Shown piece after piece: positions 1-7,562 of a stretch of DNA of 29,149 nt (the stretch's first letter is position 1; every line of letters starts with the position of its first letter). The DNA comes from Prevotella sp. UBA7764 (GTDB taxonomy: Bacteria; Bacteroidota; Bacteroidia; Bacteroidales; Bacteroidaceae), in contig DLDU01000051.1 in NCBI GenBank assembly GCA_002481295.1, positions 65,044 to 94,192 on the forward strand, read 5' to 3'. Below the pieces are notes generated by a model that had not been told where the DNA came from, did not search any database, and saw nothing but the letters and a program-made list of their open reading frames with translations. The position numbers were made by a program, and so were the translations under genes.

Positions 1-37
1 AAGTAATCGTTAGCTCGAACTGAAAAATGAGAGAATA

Positions 38-67
38 CGCCCGAGGCTATTTGCCCCGGGCGTTTTT
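38..67 (+). terminator. Rho-independent terminator of a gene upstream of the window
   Basis: CGCCCG (38-43) pairs with CGGGCG (57-62), and GG (45-46) pairs with CC (54-55) across one A/C mismatch. The loop is seven bases and five T follow at 63-67. The T-run gives plus-strand polarity, so it ends a transcript entering from outside the window. Confidence 0.75.
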
Positions 68-234
68 GTTTGTTGATGTTTACGATTGAGGTAAATCTGG
101 GGTCTTGACGTGTGTCAACTTTTTCAAGTGTAAAAGCAAGAAAGGGAAGGGGAGACAGACCGCCTTTCAATATTTGGCAATACCTTTGCATTGTAAAAAA
201 GTAAAAAGGATATAATAGGAAGGAAAATTTAGAG

Positions 235-321
235 ATGGTAACGATTATGATTGTCGTAACGGCTTCTGTCGCAGTGATCGCGCAAACTGTCACTTTCATC
301 AAGGACATGAGAAGAGACTGA
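235..321 (+). CDS. Candidate 28-residue hydrophobic peptide
   Basis: ATG at 235 opens a 28-codon frame ending in TGA. It encodes about twenty mostly hydrophobic residues (I, V, A, T) followed by a charged KDMRRD tail, which is the layout of a single-pass small membrane peptide. A-rich sequence (GGAAGGAAAATTT) precedes the ATG. A TAccTTTG element lies at 181-188, and an alternative TATAAT at 211-216. A 12-pair hairpin with a short T-run follows 30 bases after the stop, so the frame sits in what looks like its own transcription unit. I do not recognise the family. It could be a type I toxin-like or regulatory peptide, or a chance frame; nothing here proves translation. Confidence 0.4.
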   Translation: MVTIMIVVTASVAVIAQTVTFIKDMRRD

Positions 322-351
322 AACGAGCATCGCATGGCGATAGAAATCAGG

Positions 352-393
352 GCCTCACACTGATGTTTTCGGACTGAGTCAGTGTGGGGCTTT
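352..393 (+). terminator. Hairpin terminator after the small peptide
   Basis: The arms GCCTCACACTGA (352-363) and TCAGTGTGGGGC (379-390) pair over 12 positions with one G-T pair. The loop is 15 bases and a short TTT follows. It fits the 3' end of the 235-321 transcript. Confidence 0.6.
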
Positions 394-443
394 GTGCGTA
401 ATGGAGGTGTTATGAACAGGGGCGGTTGCAAAGGAGAATAGCG

Positions 444-570
444 ATTGTTGGATAAACTGACAAAAAAACGGGCGCGAGAACGCGATTTTTGCGAGCAGGT
501 GTGGTCTTGGGCCTGATTTCCCGATTTTTGTCAGTGATATATAATTGTCTGACGGCCAATGACTTGAATA
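444..570 (+). repeat. Dispersed intergenic repeat, copy A
   Basis: This stretch is a diverged copy of the one at 20242-20372. Both begin with ATTGTTG, one variable base, then ATAAACTGACAA (19 of 20 bases alike). Both contain a GAGCA core about 50 bases on, a TGATTTyC(G/C) block, and a CTGACGG block followed by A and G rich sequence. Each is followed within about 70 bases by a long perfect or near-perfect hairpin and by the motif TCATCTC(A/G)GTG. The reverse strand is open in both copies and reads CQFIQQ, so it could be misannotated as a small protein. No transposase is linked to it. Confidence 0.65.
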
Positions 571-636
571 TCCTTTACATCGTTTCTTGCTTAAAAAGCA
601 GCTCTTTCTCACGAAATTCTATAGAGTTTTTTCGAT

Positions 637-695
637 CATCTCGGTGACTTTACCTCATCAAAGCGGTGATTTGATGAGGTAAAATCACCGAGATG
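637..695. repeat. Hairpin with 26-base arms
   Basis: The arms at 637-662 and 670-695 are inverted copies with a single mismatch and a seven-base loop (GCGGTGA). The stem is much longer than a normal terminator and has no T-run on either side. The outer part of each arm is CATCTCGGTGA, a motif also repeated beside the second dispersed repeat copy near 20456-20532. Confidence 0.8.
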
Positions 696-899
696 ACACA
701 ATGAAATCACTGATTTCTCACTTTTGGAATACTTTTCCGGCGTTCAACTCCTTGTTTTTTGATTTTTCTTTCTCTATAATGCAAGTTGCTGTGGAGGACT
801 TTTTGTAGGATTTATTTCTATTGGTTGCAATGCCCGTTCCTATTGGTTAAATAAATAAAAAAGCGGGTGGGCAAAGGTACATCCTATCTCCAAATCTCT

Positions 900-907
900 T
901 ATTTTTG
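900..907 (+). promoter_or_regulatory. Possible -7 element of ald
   Basis: TAttTTTG matches the Bacteroidota -7 consensus TAnnTTTG and lies 69 bases before the ald start. No TTTG is visible at the expected upstream distance, so this is a weak call. Confidence 0.35.
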
Positions 908-975
908 CAAGTGAAGTGACGAAAGTCATTGCATGTGTTTTTTAACAAATCGTTTTCCTTAAAGCCTAATTCGCT

Positions 976-2067
976 ATGATGAAAATTGGAATTCCCAAAG
1001 AGATCAAGCAGGGTGAGAGTCGTGTAGGCATGACTCCCGCCGGTGTCGCCGAGTTGATTAAGCACGGTCATCATGTCTTTGTACAGCATACGGCTGGAGA
1101 AGGCAGTGGCTTTTCCGATGAGGCATACGAGCACGTAGGTGCCGAGATACTGCCGACGATCGAGGATGTCTATGCCCAGTCGGATATGATCATCAAGGTC
1201 AAGGAACCGATCGAACCGGAGTATGCGCTGATTCGCAAAGACCAGTTGGTCTACACCTATTTCCATTTTGCCAGTGACTGGCCGTTGACTGAGGCTATGA
1301 TCAAGAGCGGTGCAGTGTGCCTGGCCTACGAGACGGTGGAGGAAGCAGACCACAGTCTGCCGTTGCTGCGCCCGATGAGTGAGGTGGCCGGACGCATGGC
1401 TGTTCTCAATGGTGCCTATTATCTTCAGAAGACAAAAGGCGGAAAGGGGAAGCTCATCAGTGGTGTGCCCGGCGTGAAACCGACGAAGGTGCTCGTCCTC
1501 GGCGGTGGTACTGTCGGTGAGGCAGCCGCTCGCATGGCAGCAGGTATGGGTGCTGATGTGGTGATCACGGACATTTCTTTGCCCCGTCTGCGTCAGTTGA
1601 GCATCGAGTTGCCGGCTAATGTGACGACACTCTACTCGTCTGAGCACAACATCCGGCAGGAGTTGCGCGATGTAGACATCGTCATCGGCTCAGTATTGAT
1701 CCCCGGTGACAAGACTCCCCATTTGATTACACGCGACATGCTCAGTCTGATGGAGCCCGGAACGGTATTGGTCGATGTGGCGATCGACCAGGGTGGTTGT
1801 TTTGAGACTTCTCATCCGACGACACATGCCGAACCGGTCTATACCGTAGACGGCATCGTGCATTACTGCGTGGCAAACATCCCCGGTGCAGTGCCAAACA
1901 CGTCGACCATGGCACTGACCAACGCTACGTTGAAATACGCTTTGCAGCTTGCTGACAAGGGATGGCGCAAAGCATGTGAAGACAATCCGGCCCTGCGCAA
2001 AGGCCTGAACATCGTTGAAGGCAAGGTGGTGTTCAAACCTATCGCTGATGTGTGGGGATTGAAATAA
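976..2067 (+). CDS. ald: Alanine dehydrogenase
   Basis: This enzyme interconverts L-alanine and pyruvate plus ammonia using NAD(H) in the cytosol. The N-terminus (KIGIPKEIKQGESRVGMTP) is the signature of the AlaDH/PNT family. The region VKVKEPIEPE carries the substrate lysine, and YFHFASD carries the catalytic histidine. The Rossmann nucleotide site is VLVLGGGTVGEAAARMA near residue 175, followed by the conserved LVDVAIDQGGCFETS segment. The length of 363 residues is near normal. Two ATG codons are adjacent. The second (979) would give the usual numbering, with the substrate arginine at residue 15, so the start may be 979. The gene stands alone and converges on rubrerythrin through a shared terminator. 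Confidence 0.95.
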   Translation: MMKIGIPKEIKQGESRVGMTPAGVAELIKHGHHVFVQHTAGEGSGFSDEAYEHVGAEILPTIEDVYAQSDMIIKVKEPIEPEYALIRKDQLVYTYFHFASDWPLTEAMIKSGAVCLAYETVEEADHSLPLLRPMSEVAGRMAVLNGAYYLQKTKGGKGKLISGVPGVKPTKVLVLGGGTVGEAAARMAAGMGADVVITDISLPRLRQLSIELPANVTTLYSSEHNIRQELRDVDIVIGSVLIPGDKTPHLITRDMLSLMEPGTVLVDVAIDQGGCFETSHPTTHAEPVYTVDGIVHYCVANIPGAVPNTSTMALTNATLKYALQLADKGWRKACEDNPALRKGLNIVEGKVVFKPIADVWGLK

Positions 2068-2068
2068 A

Positions 2069-2103
2069 AAAGCAGTGACCCTCGCTGGGAGGGTCACTGC
2101 TTT
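2069..2103. terminator. Bidirectional terminator between ald and rbr
   Basis: A perfect 15-base inverted repeat (2069-2083 with 2089-2103) surrounds a five-base loop. It begins with an A-run and ends with a T-run, so it can serve both convergent genes. Confidence 0.9.
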
Positions 2104-2134
2104 ATTATTATCTTTCAGTAGGAACTTTCTTTGC

Positions 2135-2677
2135 TTAGAAGTTCTCAGCTTTGAGCTCGAAGAAGCTCTGCGGATGCTTGCAGACGGGGCAAACCTCGGG
2201 AGCCTTAGGACCAACAACGACGTGTCCGCAGTTGCGGCAAACCCAGATGGCATCACCGTCGCGGCTGAAGACGAGAGCATCCTCGATGTTCTTCAACAGC
2301 TTGCGATAGCGCTCCTCGTGAGTCTTCTCGATGGCAGCGACAGCGCGGAACTTGTAGGCGATCTCTGTGAAGCCTTCCTCCTCAGCTTCCTTAGCCATGT
2401 GGGCGTACATGTCAGTCCACTCGTAGTTCTCGCCGTCAGCGGCAGCCTTGAGGTTCTCGCGTGTGCTCTTGAGATCGCCGCCTTCAAGATACTTGAACCA
2501 CAGCTTAGCGTGCTCCTTCTCGTTCTGAGCGGTCTCCTCGAAGATAGCAGCGATCTGTTCGTAGCCATCCTTACGTGCCTTGGATGCGAAGTAAGTGTAT
2601 TTGTTACGTGCCTGGCTCTCACCAGCAAAAGCCTCTTGGAGGTTCTTCTCTGTCTTTGTTCCTTTCAGTTCTTTCAT
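2135..2677 (-). CDS. rbr: Rubrerythrin
   Basis: Rubrerythrins are non-haem di-iron peroxidases that reduce hydrogen peroxide in anaerobes. Residues 1-140 form the ferritin-like four-helix part, with iron-ligand motifs [25 protein letters not shown] and [14 protein letters not shown]. The C-terminus is a rubredoxin-like domain with an iron site of four cysteines (147, 150, 163 and 166, in CRNCGH and CPVCKH). The length of 180 residues is somewhat shorter than the classical 190-residue form, but both domains are complete. It has its own consensus promoter and a palindrome in its leader. It fits an oxygen-stress role alongside bcp and trxA elsewhere in the window. Confidence 0.96.
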   Translation of the reverse strand: MKELKGTKTEKNLQEAFAGESQARNKYTYFASKARKDGYEQIAAIFEETAQNEKEHAKLWFKYLEGGDLKSTRENLKAAADGENYEWTDMYAHMAKEAEEEGFTEIAYKFRAVAAIEKTHEERYRKLLKNIEDALVFSRDGDAIWVCRNCGHVVVGPKAPEVCPVCKHPQSFFELKAENF

Positions 2678-2701
2678 AATGTTTTTGATGTTAATGGTTG
2701 T

Positions 2702-2714
2702 GTGGCATTGCCAC
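2702..2714. promoter_or_regulatory. Palindrome in the rubrerythrin leader
   Basis: GTGGCA-T-TGCCAC is a perfect 6+1+6 palindrome. It lies about 25 bases upstream of the rubrerythrin start codon and downstream of the predicted transcription start. It could be an operator or a small leader hairpin. Confidence 0.4.
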
Positions 2715-2739
2715 GTGTTGTGTTTATATTGTTATAATG

Positions 2740-2771
2740 CAAAGTTAAGCGTCTTTTTCGGAATAGCCAAA
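2740..2771 (-). promoter_or_regulatory. Promoter of rubrerythrin
   Basis: On the minus strand TTTG (2768-2771) is followed after exactly 20 bases by TAACTTTG (2740-2747), a full match to the Bacteroidota sigma consensus. It points at rbr. Confidence 0.75.
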
Positions 2772-2818
2772 TAATATGCGACTAACCTTTCATAACTATT
2801 GTTAATGACTATTGCAGG

Positions 2819-5053
2819 TTACTGCTCACGAAACATCCGCAGTACATCGCAGTGCGAGACGTAACGGTTTGACTGATAGGCGGGATTGAGCGCGAGGAAG
2901 TTGTTGAGTTGTGCCAGTGCCTTGTACTGTCTTGTCTGCTTTTGGAAGTTGACTTTTTCACCCGGATAGATGAAGGGATAGCCTTCGGCGGCGTTGTCGC
3001 GGCGGATGAAAGCCAGGGCGTAGAGACTGTTGAACTGCAGATCTTGGTCGCCTTTGAGTGAACTCTCACCTAAATAGTTGATGGCGTCGAGGATCAGATC
3101 ACGGTCGCCGGTGCGCACGGTGTCCATGCAACTCCAGTCGTAATGAGTGAGATACCAGCAGTCGCCTTCGTAGCTGGCCTGATAGAGCAGTGTGGCGAGA
3201 TCGTAAGCAAGGTGGGCGCGCAGTGTGTCGCTGCCTGCGTTTTGGTAGCGGTGTTGCAAGTTGGTGATGTCCTGACAGAATGTGAGCTTCTGGTTGCCGG
3301 TGATGGCAACGGAGCGAGGACCGGTTTGCAACGTGTCGGCGATGACCTGATGCACGAACCAGCGCGGCTGCTGATAGTTGCGGCGACCGGTGTATCCACA
3401 GATATTTGAGTTGTAGATGAAGCTGGTGCTCACCTTTTTCAGATAAGGTATCGCCTCTTCAAAGCGTCCCATGGCCATGAGCCGTGTGCCGATGAGGTCG
3501 TTGAAGTAGTCGTCATTCTGATAACTGCTCTTGCAGGCAGCGTCAGCGAGCGGACTGTCGGCGTGCGGGGCGTGGAGATAAGCGACGAACTGCTTGAGCG
3601 AGTCAACAGAGAGTTGCTGCAAAGCATCGTAGTAGTCACCTGTCCAGTCCGGCAGATAGTCGAAGCTTTTCGTCTCTTGAAAGTAAGTAGGAACATGCTT
3701 TCTTGTGCTCGGCAGTGTGCCGGCATTGTCGTGGTTGTCCATGTTGGCGAGCATGGAGAGAGCGAGGAAACCATTGCCCTGCTTTTGCAGTTCGGGCACG
3801 AGATGGTTGTAGACCATGCGTTGCAGCATGTAGGCGAAATAGGGATCCGCCACATAGGTGATGCCCTGATCGTCCTTTGTTTCTGCCAGTTTGGTCATGC
3901 TGCGCATCCACTCGATCTCTTTGATAAGATGGCTTTGCTGCTGGTCGTCCATCTTTTCGGTGTAGACGCTGTTGATGTCCGCGATGGCGCGGGCGTTGTC
4001 GTGCATGCGTTGTGTGCCTTCGGCGGTGATGGCTTGGGCGAGCGAAGCCTTCGCTGCACTATAGTCGCCGAGGAGGAATTGCAGTGCCCCCGTGGCCTCG
4101 TGCCAGAGTGCCGGCGACGTGGTCTTGCCTTCTTTCAGCACTTGAGCGGCGAAGGCAATGAAAGCCTGCGCTTCCTCTTTATAGATGACACGGGCACCCA
4201 CTTCCTCGATAGCCTCGGTATATTCCTTTTTTGTCCACTGGGCCTTGTCGGCATCCGGGATGAAAGCCGACGGACGGGTATATACATCCTGCGTTTCCTG
4301 CACGTTATTGACAAAGTCCTGCACGAGATAGGGCAGCACACGGCTGTTGGCATTGCGGGCATAGATGGCTTTGATACCACTGAGATTGCGGTAGTGGCGC
4401 ACGCACCAGCGCATGCTCTGCTGGTCGTTTTGTCGGGCATAGATCTCCAGCGCGTCACGCTGCTTACTGGTCTTGAGCAGTGCGCGGGCATAGATGTTCT
4501 CCATCATGTCGCGGTAGACGCTCTGCGGCATATGGTTAGCCGTGGTTTTCCAGTAACGGATGTTCTGGATATCGTTGCCCAAGAGCATGTTGGCGCGCAT
4601 GGCGAGCAGACGGTATTGAGCCGACAGCCTGCGTCCATGGTAAGCCTTTGCGGCAGTGAGCATCTGCGTGAGCACCTGCTTGCGTTGCAGCAGTTGCTTC
4701 CGTGTAGGATAGTTCCATTTGTCAGTGAGATCACTGCTGATCTTGAGATATTTATTGAGCCAGCCGAGATAGCGCACCATCTCATAGTCCTTCTTCTGCC
4801 GTGCCATCTTCATGATAAAGGTGGGCGCGTCGGTATCGGTCTTTCTGTCCCAACCGTCTTTGTAGTCGGAGACGCGGCCGTTGGTATACTGTTTCCAGAA
4901 GTCGTTGATGGCTTTGAGCTGTTTGCTCTCGGTCTGTTGCTGTGTCGGCTCCACGCACATGAGGTAATAGTTGTACGTAGGTTTCTCGGACAAGCAAGCC
5001 AATGATCTGCCGACAGACATCAGCAGGAGGCTAACGATGATAAATCTTTTCAT
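2819..5053 (-). CDS. Large exported helical-repeat protein of unknown function
   Basis: The 744-residue product starts with a signal peptide (KRFIIVSLLLMSVGRSLAC). The cysteine after SLA could be a lipidation site, but the lipobox is not classical. The rest looks mostly alpha-helical with degenerate TPR-like pairs, for example MAMGRFEEAIPYLKKV, LLGDYSAAKASLAQAI and ALLKTSKQRDALEIYARQ. It also has long Q/R/D-rich stretches and a conserved-looking YLTHYDW segment near the C-terminus. I see no enzyme motif. The start overlaps the end of the upstream lipoprotein gene by 23 bases, which suggests translational coupling and a shared job in the periplasm or on a membrane face. A 480-codon frame on the opposite strand is its shadow. 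The function is unknown; scaffolding or binding is only a guess from the fold. Confidence 0.85.
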   Translation of the reverse strand: MKRFIIVSLLLMSVGRSLACLSEKPTYNYYLMCVEPTQQQTESKQLKAINDFWKQYTNGRVSDYKDGWDRKTDTDAPTFIMKMARQKKDYEMVRYLGWLNKYLKISSDLTDKWNYPTRKQLLQRKQVLTQMLTAAKAYHGRRLSAQYRLLAMRANMLLGNDIQNIRYWKTTANHMPQSVYRDMMENIYARALLKTSKQRDALEIYARQNDQQSMRWCVRHYRNLSGIKAIYARNANSRVLPYLVQDFVNNVQETQDVYTRPSAFIPDADKAQWTKKEYTEAIEEVGARVIYKEEAQAFIAFAAQVLKEGKTTSPALWHEATGALQFLLGDYSAAKASLAQAITAEGTQRMHDNARAIADINSVYTEKMDDQQQSHLIKEIEWMRSMTKLAETKDDQGITYVADPYFAYMLQRMVYNHLVPELQKQGNGFLALSMLANMDNHDNAGTLPSTRKHVPTYFQETKSFDYLPDWTGDYYDALQQLSVDSLKQFVAYLHAPHADSPLADAACKSSYQNDDYFNDLIGTRLMAMGRFEEAIPYLKKVSTSFIYNSNICGYTGRRNYQQPRWFVHQVIADTLQTGPRSVAITGNQKLTFCQDITNLQHRYQNAGSDTLRAHLAYDLATLLYQASYEGDCWYLTHYDWSCMDTVRTGDRDLILDAINYLGESSLKGDQDLQFNSLYALAFIRRDNAAEGYPFIYPGEKVNFQKQTRQYKALAQLNNFLALNPAYQSNRYVSHCDVLRMFREQ

Positions 5054-5996
5054 AATCAGAAGCTTGGAATCTTTTTATGTTATTGGTTTGCAAATCATAG
5101 AGTATAATCTCGTCGTGCGCGTCAGGACGCAGTTCGCTGATCGTCTGATGCGCTTCGAGAATGTGCCGCAGGTCGGTGTCGCGCTTGATGATCTTGTCGC
5201 CCGGCAATATCGGATAGTCGTCGTCGCTGTGGAGGATGCCGACGAAATGGCCGCCACGGAAGAGCACACGCCAGGAGAAGATGGGGTAGGCGGTGGATAA
5301 GGGCAACTGATAAGTGGATAGATAACGCAGATAGGGCTTCACGTCGGCAATGTCGAGGATGGGGTAGCGGTTGTTGATGTCACGCACATCGCCGGTGTTG
5401 TAAGCCATCAGCACGCCACGGTCGGCAGGCGGTACGGGCTGTGTGAGCTGATGAAAGCGGATGGTGGTCGACAGCTGTAGCCGTTGATCGTGTGCCAAGT
5501 TGCGCAGGGTGGAGAGAAAATCGAAGTAGGAGCGTCGTGTGGTGATGGTCCAGTCGCAGTCGATCTGCAGTTCGTTGACAGGTCCGAGCTGTAGCGTGCT
5601 TGTCATCTGTCTGACGCGTTGCAGGATCTTTTCGGCCAAGTCCTTTATCTCCGTGTGGTTTTGCCCGATTGCCTTCATGCAGTCGTTGGTGATGTAGACC
5701 ACGGGAACTACCGTCACGCCTTTTGGTACTCGGCCCGTGACATTGACGCTGGCGTTAGGCATCGGCGTGCCGTTGGTCAGCACTACGTCGAAGTATCGCA
5801 GATAGATATGGGTGACGCGCTCGTGCCGGATGAATGCCGCCACGGTCGAGTCGTCGGGCGAGAAGGTCGTCTGCCAGCAATAGACGGAGCGTCGGGGCTG
5901 GGACTTGCTCCCCTTTCCCCGGCAACCTGCCAGCATCACGATCAGCAGTGATGCGAGCAACAGTGCACTGATGGCAAATGGTCTTTTCTCGTTCAT
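5031..5996 (-). CDS. Lipoprotein of unknown function, possibly with a glycosidase-like barrel
   Basis: The start is MNEKRPF at 5996, because the hydrophobic stretch and the lipobox LAGC (Cys25) follow it directly. A longer frame from 6029 would put non-signal residues first and overlap the promoter. After a basic linker the mature part has about 290 residues. Alternating strand/helix segments (ELQIDCDWT, YFDFLSTLRNL, LQLSTTIRFHQL, RGVLMAYNTGDVRD, LPLSTAYPIFSWRVLFRG) resemble TIM-barrel carbohydrate-active or DUF3142-like proteins; this is impression, not proof. The acidic residues in QIDCDW could be catalytic. It is the first gene of a two-gene operon and overlaps the next start. The mature N-terminus is basic rather than acidic, which argues weakly against surface export. 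Confidence 0.82.
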   Translation of the reverse strand: MNEKRPFAISALLLASLLIVMLAGCRGKGSKSQPRRSVYCWQTTFSPDDSTVAAFIRHERVTHIYLRYFDVVLTNGTPMPNASVNVTGRVPKGVTVVPVVYITNDCMKAIGQNHTEIKDLAEKILQRVRQMTSTLQLGPVNELQIDCDWTITTRRSYFDFLSTLRNLAHDQRLQLSTTIRFHQLTQPVPPADRGVLMAYNTGDVRDINNRYPILDIADVKPYLRYLSTYQLPLSTAYPIFSWRVLFRGGHFVGILHSDDDYPILPGDKIIKRDTDLRHILEAHQTISELRPDAHDEIILYDLQTNNIKRFQASDYEKIYHR

Positions 5997-6015
5997 ACCT
6001 TTAGCTTTGTGGGTG

Positions 6016-6046
6016 CAAAGGTATAACAAAGAAATGAGTCCGCAAA
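6016..6046 (-). promoter_or_regulatory. Promoter of the lipoprotein operon
   Basis: Minus-strand TTTG (6043-6046), 19 bases, then TACCTTTG (6016-6023) matches the Bacteroidota consensus. It lies about 20 bases before the lipoprotein start, so the leader must be short. Confidence 0.72.
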
Positions 6047-6058
6047 GAAAGCTGGGGC

Positions 6059-7489
6059 TTATTTTGCCGTATTGCTTACGTTGCGGTAGATCTTAAAGCC
6101 GAGGGCGGCAATCGTCATGCTCATCAGCGGGCAGAGATAGCAGAAGACGGTGTAGGGCAGATAGGTGAGCGTTGGCACATTGAGTACCGATGACTGTGTC
6201 ATGCCGCACGTACTCCACGGTACGAGCACTGAGGTCACCGTACTGGAGTCCTCGATGCTACGGCTGAGCAGACGCGGCTCGAAGCCTTCTCTGTCATAGA
6301 TGCTCTTGTACATACTGGCGCTGAGCATGATAGAAAGATACTGGTCGGCGACGGTGGTGTTGAAGAAGATACCCGAGATGACGGTGGAGGCGACCAGCCC
6401 GAAACGCGTGCGCGTCAGCGGCAGGAGCAGATGCATGATGTTGGCAAGCATACCACTGGCCTTCAAGACACCGCCAAAGCAGATGGCACAGAGAATGAGC
6501 CATACCGTGCCCATCATGCCCTGCATGCCGCGTGTGGCGAGTAGGGCATCGCAAGCCGTGTTGCCTGTGTGTACGGCAGTAGCGCCGAAACCACTGAGCA
6601 TGACGCCTTTGAAGAGTGTCAGCGCGGTGGTGTCGTGGGCACCGATGACCTCAGCGAGAATATGAGGTTGGAAGAAGATGGCAAAGACTCCGGCCAGTAC
6701 CGAGGAGGCGAAGAGCACGATGATCGCCGGAAGTTTGCGTGCGATCATCAGTCCGGTGGCAATGGGTACGATGAGCAACCACGGCGAGAGGTCGTATTTG
6801 CTTTGCAGAGCCATGGTGAAAGCAGAGGTGTCGATGGCAGAATGTCCGGCTACGAAGAGTCCGGCGACGGCATATACGACCAGCGCGATGACGACGGCAG
6901 GCACAGTGGTAATGGTCATGTAGCGTATATGTGTGAACAGTGGTGTGCCCACCACACTGGATGCCAGTACAGTAGTGTCGGAGAGTGGCGACATCTTATC
7001 ACCAAAATAGGCACCGGAGAGTATGGCTCCGGCAGTCCAGCCGTCGCTGAATCCAAGTGCCTTGCCAATGCCCATGAGAGCAATGCCAATGGTTGCCACG
7101 GTGGTCCAGGAGCTGCCCGTCATCACAGAGACAAAGCCGCTGATGACACAACAGCAGAGGAGGAAGACGTAAGGATTGATGATCTTCATGCCCCAGTAGA
7201 TCAGCGTGGGGACCACACCGCTGACAGTCCATGTGCCGGAGAGCAGGCCGATGAGCAACAGGATGACGATAGCTGTTCCCACGCTGCCGATGGACTTGTT
7301 GATCTCTGTCTCCAATGTCTTCCATGGAATATGGAAGCCTAACACGGCGATCAGGCCGCAGACACCCGTAGAGAGAATCAGTGCTAGCTGACTGCCACCG
7401 GAAAGTGCGTCTGTTCCGTAGACGTGAATGACAATGCCAAGAAACGCCATCAGGAAGACGACAGGGACGAGAGAAAGGACGTACTTCAT
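6059..7489 (-). CDS. nhaC: Na+/H+ antiporter, NhaC family
   Basis: This is a polytopic inner-membrane antiporter of about 476 residues and some eleven to twelve hydrophobic segments. It is expected to exchange sodium for protons and to support pH and sodium homeostasis. Family-like stretches include VMTGSSWTTVATIGIALMGIG, ILSGAYFGDKMSPLSDTT and GIFFNTTVADQYLSIML. I chose the ATG at 7489 because the first membrane segment follows at once. The longer frame to 7555 would add residues read from a tandem intergenic repeat. It follows the unknown gene at 7563-8105 on the same strand, with only the repeat between them, so the two may be co-transcribed. Close relatives exchange malate/lactate in place of a simple Na+/H+ reaction, so the exact substrate is not certain. 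Confidence 0.9.
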   Translation of the reverse strand: MKYVLSLVPVVFLMAFLGIVIHVYGTDALSGGSQLALILSTGVCGLIAVLGFHIPWKTLETEINKSIGSVGTAIVILLLIGLLSGTWTVSGVVPTLIYWGMKIINPYVFLLCCCVISGFVSVMTGSSWTTVATIGIALMGIGKALGFSDGWTAGAILSGAYFGDKMSPLSDTTVLASSVVGTPLFTHIRYMTITTVPAVVIALVVYAVAGLFVAGHSAIDTSAFTMALQSKYDLSPWLLIVPIATGLMIARKLPAIIVLFASSVLAGVFAIFFQPHILAEVIGAHDTTALTLFKGVMLSGFGATAVHTGNTACDALLATRGMQGMMGTVWLILCAICFGGVLKASGMLANIMHLLLPLTRTRFGLVASTVISGIFFNTTVADQYLSIMLSASMYKSIYDREGFEPRLLSRSIEDSSTVTSVLVPWSTCGMTQSSVLNVPTLTYLPYTVFCYLCPLMSMTIAALGFKIYRNVSNTAK

Positions 7490-7490
7490 G

Positions 7491-7560
7491 GAATGTTGAA
7501 TGTTGAGTGTTGAATGATGAGTTATTCCAATGTTGACTGTTGAGTGATGAGTCATTCAAC
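7491..7560. repeat. Tandem TTGA-rich intergenic repeat
   Basis: Two 29-base units (7499-7527 and 7529-7557) are repeated with a period of 30 and three differences. Inside each are smaller repeats of the type GTTGAATGTTGA and its variants. The array fills the space between the unknown gene and nhaC and touches the last codons of the former. Confidence 0.8.
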
Positions 7561-7562
7561 GT

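Larger units (their letters stand above)
1..975. other. Long intergenic region before ald
   Basis: About 970 bases contain no conventional gene. In order they hold an incoming terminator (38-67), a candidate 28-codon ORF (235-321) with its own hairpin (352-390), one copy of a dispersed repeat (444-570), a hairpin with 26-base arms (637-695), and two copies of CTATTGGTT (818-826 and 840-848). A lone TAttTTTG element (900-907) lies before ald, with no TTTG 20 bases upstream. The minus-strand reading at 379-612 lies over the dispersed repeat and does not look like a gene. Confidence 0.7.

Noticed and set aside
379..612. 77-codon minus-strand frame
   Set aside because: It overlaps a terminator hairpin and dispersed repeat copy A. 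Its only similarity is to the frame over copy B, which the shared DNA repeat explains.
1..975. CRISPR array or tRNA in the long intergenic region
   Set aside because: No regularly spaced identical repeats and no cloverleaf-like sequence were found; the repeats present are inverted or single copies.
3563..5005. 480-codon open frame on the plus strand
   Set aside because: It is antisense to the exported helical-repeat protein, which has a signal peptide and operon context. The frame is a shadow of codon bias.
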